Assembly (NCBI RefSeq): GCF_036182465.1
Contig: NZ_CP108081.1
Coordinates: forward strand, 10,974,001-11,038,000
Direction of reading: 5' to 3'
DNA: 64,000 bases
DNA from: Streptomyces sp. NBC_00258
Lineage (GTDB): Bacteria; Actinomycetota; Actinomycetes; Streptomycetales; Streptomycetaceae
Shown here piece by piece: positions 60,777-64,000 of the stretch. Positions within the stretch are counted from its first letter, which is position 1; each line of letters begins with the position of its first letter. The notes beneath the pieces were generated by a model, which did no database searches, had not been told where the DNA came from, and saw only the letters and a list, made by a program, of their open reading frames with translations. Both the position numbers and the translations under genes were made by a program.

Positions 60777-61118
60777 ATGGCCGTCGACCTGTTTGCAGGG
60801 ATTCCCGTCAGCGACTATGCGAGGGCGCTGGCCTGGTACGAGCGGTTGTTCGGAACTCCGCCGACGTACGTTGCGGGCGACGCGGAGGCTGTGTGGGAGC
60901 TCGCGGAGCATCGTTCGGTGGCCGTCGAGCATCGGCCCGAGCATGCGGGGCATGCCCTTCACACCGTCTTCGTCGATGACTTCGATGCCCGTGTGGCCGG
61001 GATGGCCGACCGGGGGATCGAGCCGACGAAGCGGGAGACGTACGGCAACGGTGTGCGTAAGGCGACGTATCACGATCCCGAGGGGAACGAGATCGGGTTC
61101 GGTGGGGCGCCCCTCTGA
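60777..61118 (+). CDS. VOC-family (glyoxalase/bleomycin-resistance-like) protein
   Basis: A 113-residue single VOC module: LFAGIPVSDYARALAWYERLFGTPPTYVAGDAEAVWEL, a middle segment EHRPEHAGHALHTVFVDDFDARVA, and YHDPEGNEIGFGG at the end. It should form a homodimer with a metal or ligand site. No clear substrate. No Shine-Dalgarno sequence is evident. Confidence 0.88.
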   Translation: MAVDLFAGIPVSDYARALAWYERLFGTPPTYVAGDAEAVWELAEHRSVAVEHRPEHAGHALHTVFVDDFDARVAGMADRGIEPTKRETYGNGVRKATYHDPEGNEIGFGGAPL

Positions 61119-61249
61119 TCGGCCACCTTGGAGGCAGGGGACTGGACTCGGACCGAGGAACGCTCGGGCCGCTGCCTTGAGGTTCCTTGGTCGCCGACTG
61201 GAACCTGATCTTCGGACTGAGCGTCGTACTGGGCACGTCGTGCTCATGG

Positions 61250-62323
61250 ATGTGGCGCGGGGACAGGGCCGGGGTGGATGGGTGGGACGTGGGGGAGCAG
61301 GCGAACAGCCGTGTGGTGCCGGGGGCGAAGGCCGTGGCGGTCCGCCGGTGGCTGAGGACCGTCGATTGGTGGCGGTGGGGTAAGGACACGGCAGGCCGGT
61401 CTCCCTGGGCGCGTGGGCGTGTTCTCGCGTCGCTCGCCGTGCTGACCGCCCTGCTGATGGCGTTCCACTCCGTCGTGCCCAACTCGGTGGGTCGCCTCGG
61501 CAGCCTGCTGGAGACGTTTCTGCCCTGGCTGGGCCTGGCCGTCCCGTTGTTGCTCGTCCTGGCGCTGCTGCGCCGCTCGGCCATCGCCCTGGTGGCGCTG
61601 CTGTTGCCCGGGGCGGTCTGGGGGAACCTCTTCGGCGGGATGGTGCTGGCCGAGGAAGACAGCGGCGCGCACGACATCGTGGCGGTCCAGCACAACGTCA
61701 GTGACGAGAACAGCGACCCCGAGGGCACCGCGAGCGCCCTGATCGAGGCCGCCCCGGATGTCGTCGCTCTGGAAGAGCTGACGCCCTCCGCGCTGTCGGT
61801 CTACGAGTCGGCCCTGGCAGCGGACTACCCCCACCACGCGGTCGAAGGAACCGTCGGGCTCTGGTCGAAGTATCCGCTGTCGGACGTACGTCCGGTGGAC
61901 ATCAAACCGGAGGGTATCCCCGAGGGCTGGAACCGCGGCCTGCGGACCACGGCACGCACGCCCCGGGGCGATATCGCGGTGTACGTCGCCCACCTGCCCT
62001 CGGTCCGCATCCGATGGAACGGCCTCAGCTCCGGTTGGCGGGACGAGAGCGCCGGTCTGCTGGGTGAGGCCATCGCCGCCGAGAAGCTGGCCAAGGTCAT
62101 TCTGCTGGGCGACCTCAACAGCACGCTGGACGACCGCGGGCTGGACCCGGTCACCGAGCGGATGGACTCGGCAGGGCGAAACTTCGCATTCAGTTGGCCC
62201 GCGGCCTTCCCCGTCTCCCGGATCGACCACGTCATGACCCGCTCACTGGTGGTCACCGACACTCGCACCCTGCCCGCCACCGGCAGCGACCACCTCCCGA
62301 TCGCCGCCGACATCAGGTTCTAG
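61250..62323 (+). CDS. Membrane-anchored endonuclease/exonuclease/phosphatase family protein
   Basis: A 357-residue protein with three hydrophobic helices in the N-terminal part (about residues 58-76, 90-110, 113-130) followed by an extracytoplasmic EEP domain: IVAVQHNVSDENSDPEG, DVVALEELTPSAL, VAHLPSVR, ILLGDLNSTLDDRGL and the closing GSDHLPIAADI. Conserved Asn, Glu, Asp-x-Asn and Asp-His match the catalytic set. The start is uncertain: ATG 61250 has no good Shine-Dalgarno sequence, and TTG 61187 and GTG codons nearby are possible. Confidence 0.85.
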   Translation: MWRGDRAGVDGWDVGEQANSRVVPGAKAVAVRRWLRTVDWWRWGKDTAGRSPWARGRVLASLAVLTALLMAFHSVVPNSVGRLGSLLETFLPWLGLAVPLLLVLALLRRSAIALVALLLPGAVWGNLFGGMVLAEEDSGAHDIVAVQHNVSDENSDPEGTASALIEAAPDVVALEELTPSALSVYESALAADYPHHAVEGTVGLWSKYPLSDVRPVDIKPEGIPEGWNRGLRTTARTPRGDIAVYVAHLPSVRIRWNGLSSGWRDESAGLLGEAIAAEKLAKVILLGDLNSTLDDRGLDPVTERMDSAGRNFAFSWPAAFPVSRIDHVMTRSLVVTDTRTLPATGSDHLPIAADIRF

Positions 62324-62344
62324 CCCCGAACTTGCCGCAATCGA

Positions 62345-62836
62345 TCAGTCGGTGAGCCGGACGGGCACGCGATGATCCGGCTGTCCGTCCTTGGCGAGCG
62401 TCGAGTGCTCATCAGCAACCGCGCGATAGAGGGCCACACCTGAGACGCCTTGAGCGTCTGCGAGGTCGTCGGCGGTCCATACCCGGCCGCCGTGCGTGAC
62501 CGACCGGCGGGAGAAGACGGCGATCGCGTCCTCCGCGTCGGCGGCGTCCACCGCGGACGCGACGGCGGACATGTACACACCCTGTCCGGTACTGATCGCC
62601 ACCGAGGAGTCGAAGACCACGATGCCCACCTGGGGGCGTACCGCGATGTTGCGTGAGTGGGTGACCTGCGGTGAGGAGACCCAGAAGAACTCGCGGTACC
62701 CCCGGTGGGCGAAGTACACCGGTGAACTCCACGGCGTTCCCGCATGGTCGGCGGTGGCGAGCACCATGTACCTGTTCGCGTCGACGATGTCGCGTGGTAC
62801 GTCGGCTGGGAATGCCGGTGATCCGCTGAATGCCAT
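62345..62836 (-). CDS. PPOX-class flavin-binding protein
   Basis: A 163-residue split-barrel protein of the pyridoxamine 5'-phosphate oxidase group: RDIVDANRYMVLATADHAGTPWSSPVYFAHRGYREFFWVS, then SRNIAVRPQVGIVVFDSS. It may bind FMN or F420. GGAG stands 8 nt before the ATG. It begins 1 bp after the stop of the preceding gene, so the two are an operon. Confidence 0.88.
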   Translation of the reverse strand: MAFSGSPAFPADVPRDIVDANRYMVLATADHAGTPWSSPVYFAHRGYREFFWVSSPQVTHSRNIAVRPQVGIVVFDSSVAISTGQGVYMSAVASAVDAADAEDAIAVFSRRSVTHGGRVWTADDLADAQGVSGVALYRAVADEHSTLAKDGQPDHRVPVRLTD

Positions 62837-62837
62837 C

Positions 62838-63296
62838 TCAAAGACTCCTGCGGTAGGTGAGCGTGAAGTCGTGCTCCCAGGTGGTCGAGTCGTCGTGCGA
62901 GGTCTCCCAGCTGCCTCGGATGGTGGTGCCGTCGTCGCCGACGTGTCCGGTGAACCGCTGCCGGAAGTCCAGTGGCGAGAAGTCCGGCGCCTCGCGCAGC
63001 AGTCGCCACACTCCGCCGGCGAAGCTCATCGCGTACACCCGGACGACACCCCGAGAGTCGAAGTAGTGCTGCGTGTACGCGTCCGTCTCCGGGTCGGCCG
63101 CGATGATCGCCATGCTGTCCGGGGCCTCGGCCAGCGAGATCTCGGTGCGCTGGACCAGGAACCGTCCGTCCAGGGTCCACTCGAACACGCTACGCGCGGC
63201 AGGTGTGTCCAGGCCGGGGAAGTCGGCCTCCACCACCCACTCGCCGACCAGAACGTCCAGCCGCTCCAAGGCTTCCTGCCGTGCCGATCCGTCCAT
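62838..63296 (-). CDS. DUF1579-like protein
   Basis: A 152-residue protein of a lipocalin-like pattern: LERLDVLVGEWVVEADFPG at the start, FEWTLDGRFLVQRTEISLAEAPDSMAIIAADPETDAYTQHYFDSRGV in the middle, and RFTGHVGDDGTTIRGSWE later. Proteins of this group are small, cytoplasmic and uncharacterised. ATG 63296 has GAGGAGGAG 8 nt upstream. It is followed directly by the PPOX-type gene. Confidence 0.82.
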   Translation of the reverse strand: MDGSARQEALERLDVLVGEWVVEADFPGLDTPAARSVFEWTLDGRFLVQRTEISLAEAPDSMAIIAADPETDAYTQHYFDSRGVVRVYAMSFAGGVWRLLREAPDFSPLDFRQRFTGHVGDDGTTIRGSWETSHDDSTTWEHDFTLTYRRSL

Positions 63297-63400
63297 GGTG
63301 ACCATCTCCTCCTCGCCGATCGTTGTCGATCGTCGACGCTCATCGGTTGTAGGACGACCTCGGCGGAAGAAACTCATCGGTCCCGCCGCTCGGGGTGGGA

Positions 63401-64000
63401 TCAGTCGACGAAGTCGGCGACGAGGACGGCGAACTCGTCGGGCGTAGCCAGCCGGACGCCGAGGGACTCGGCCTTGGCACGCTTGGATCCGGCGCCTTCA
63501 CCGGCGACGACCATAGTGGTCTTCTTGGAGACGCTGGAGGAGGAGCGGCCCCCGGCGCGTTCGATGAGTTCGTTCATCTGGTTGCGGCTGAGCTTCTCCA
63601 GCGGCCCGGTCATCGCACCGGTGACGACCACGGTCATCCCCGCCAGCGGACCGGCCGCCTCGCTCGCACCGCTCTTCTCGCCCTTCTCCTCGACGCTCCC
63701 CTCGCTGTTGTCTTCGCTGCTCTCGGCGGCAGGCTGGGGCGGGGTGGCGCCGGGCTCGGTCATGTTCATCCCGACCGCGGCGAGTTTGTCGATCAGCGGG
63801 GCCAGTTCGGCCAGTTCGGCGACGATCGACGGGGCCTTCTCGGTACCGATGCCCTCGACCTGCTGCATCGTTTCGGCGTCGGCGGCGCGGATGTGGTCCA
63901 TCGTGGCGAAGTAGCGGGCGATACGGCGGGACATGGACCGGCCGGTGCCGCGGACCCCGAGCGCGCACAGCACCCGCGACAGCGGTCTCCCCTTCGCCGT
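63401..64000 (-). CDS. ligA: NAD-dependent DNA ligase, C-terminal part (runs off the window)
   Basis: About 199 residues ending at 63401. It opens with AKGRPLSRVLCALGVRGTGRSM, followed by helix-hairpin-helix motifs (MQQVEGIGTEKAPSIVAELAEL) and a Glu/Ser-rich insertion (about 85-105 from the visible start). A BRCT domain follows: LAGMTVVVTGAMTGPLEKLSRNQMNELIERAGGRSSSSVSKKTTMVVAGEGAGSKRAKAESLG. This is the C-terminus of a LigA-type ligase. The acidic insertion before BRCT and variant HhH suggest a second ligase paralogue. The catalytic lysine region lies beyond 64000. Confidence 0.92.
   Translation of the reverse strand, partial: TAKGRPLSRVLCALGVRGTGRSMSRRIARYFATMDHIRAADAETMQQVEGIGTEKAPSIVAELAELAPLIDKLAAVGMNMTEPGATPPQPAAESSEDNSEGSVEEKGEKSGASEAAGPLAGMTVVVTGAMTGPLEKLSRNQMNELIERAGGRSSSSVSKKTTMVVAGEGAGSKRAKAESLGVRLATPDEFAVLVADFVD

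Noticed and set aside
1..64000. tRNA or rRNA genes, CRISPR arrays, transposases, integrases, att sites
   Set aside because: None was recognised on reading either strand; short repeats found are tandem codon repeats, operators or REP-like elements.

Overview
The window is chromosomal DNA of a high-GC actinomycete, almost certainly a Streptomyces. Third codon positions are nearly all G or C. Operons are chained by ATGA/GTGA start-stop overlaps. Only three in-frame TTA (bldA-type) leucine codons were found by eye. Typical streptomycete families are present: SigE-type and ECF sigma factors, DUF4360, Methyltransf_19, DUF427 and many Tat substrates. No rRNA, tRNA, CRISPR array, phage or IS element was recognised. 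All calls come from reading the sequence; no database search was run.

Layout. 1-4.2 kb: a gene tail, two alpha/beta hydrolases, an NAD(P)-binding oxidoreductase and a small membrane protein. 4.2-9.3 kb: a carboxylate-uptake cluster, with a sodium:solute symporter coupled to a SigE-type sigma factor, facing a DUF3311 protein, a CstA-type carrier and its YbdD partner. 9.35-14.8 kb: an FtsX-type ABC exporter with a two-component system. 14.9-16.6 kb: a DUF427 protein and a DeoR regulator.

16.6-25.6 kb is the most informative region: a complete aerobic carbon monoxide dehydrogenase locus of form I type. The chain coxM-coxS-coxL-xdhC-moxR(coxD)-vWA(coxE) faces a LysR gene, and coxG follows on the other strand. 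The coxM and coxG promoters share the same architecture: an 18-bp dyad beginning CTTAAGCA, 6 nt, TTGAC, 17 nt, then the -10.

25.6-35.3 kb is accessory: acetyltransferase, SRPBCC protein, PhoD phosphatase, DUF4360 protein, ComB-like phosphatase, NlpC/P60 hydrolase and a KstD-like flavoprotein. 35.3-40.2 kb holds a kinase/four-TM protein/solute-binding lipoprotein operon resembling mycobacterial PknG-GlnX-GlnH. 40.4-44.4 kb has a cupin, metallophosphoesterase, F420-type oxidoreductase and acetyltransferase.

44.5-57.6 kb is a beta-L-arabinofuranoside utilisation locus: LacI repressor with candidate operators, an ABC sugar importer without its own ATPase, cytoplasmic GH127, a secreted 1381-residue multidomain glycosidase carrying two TTA codons, and a Tat-exported GH146-like enzyme. 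57.7-64 kb is mostly small genes: methyltransferase, ECF sigma with membrane partner, zinc-ribbon protein, VOC protein, endonuclease/exonuclease/phosphatase protein, PPOX-type protein, a DUF1579-like protein and the C-terminus of an NAD-dependent DNA ligase that runs off the right edge.
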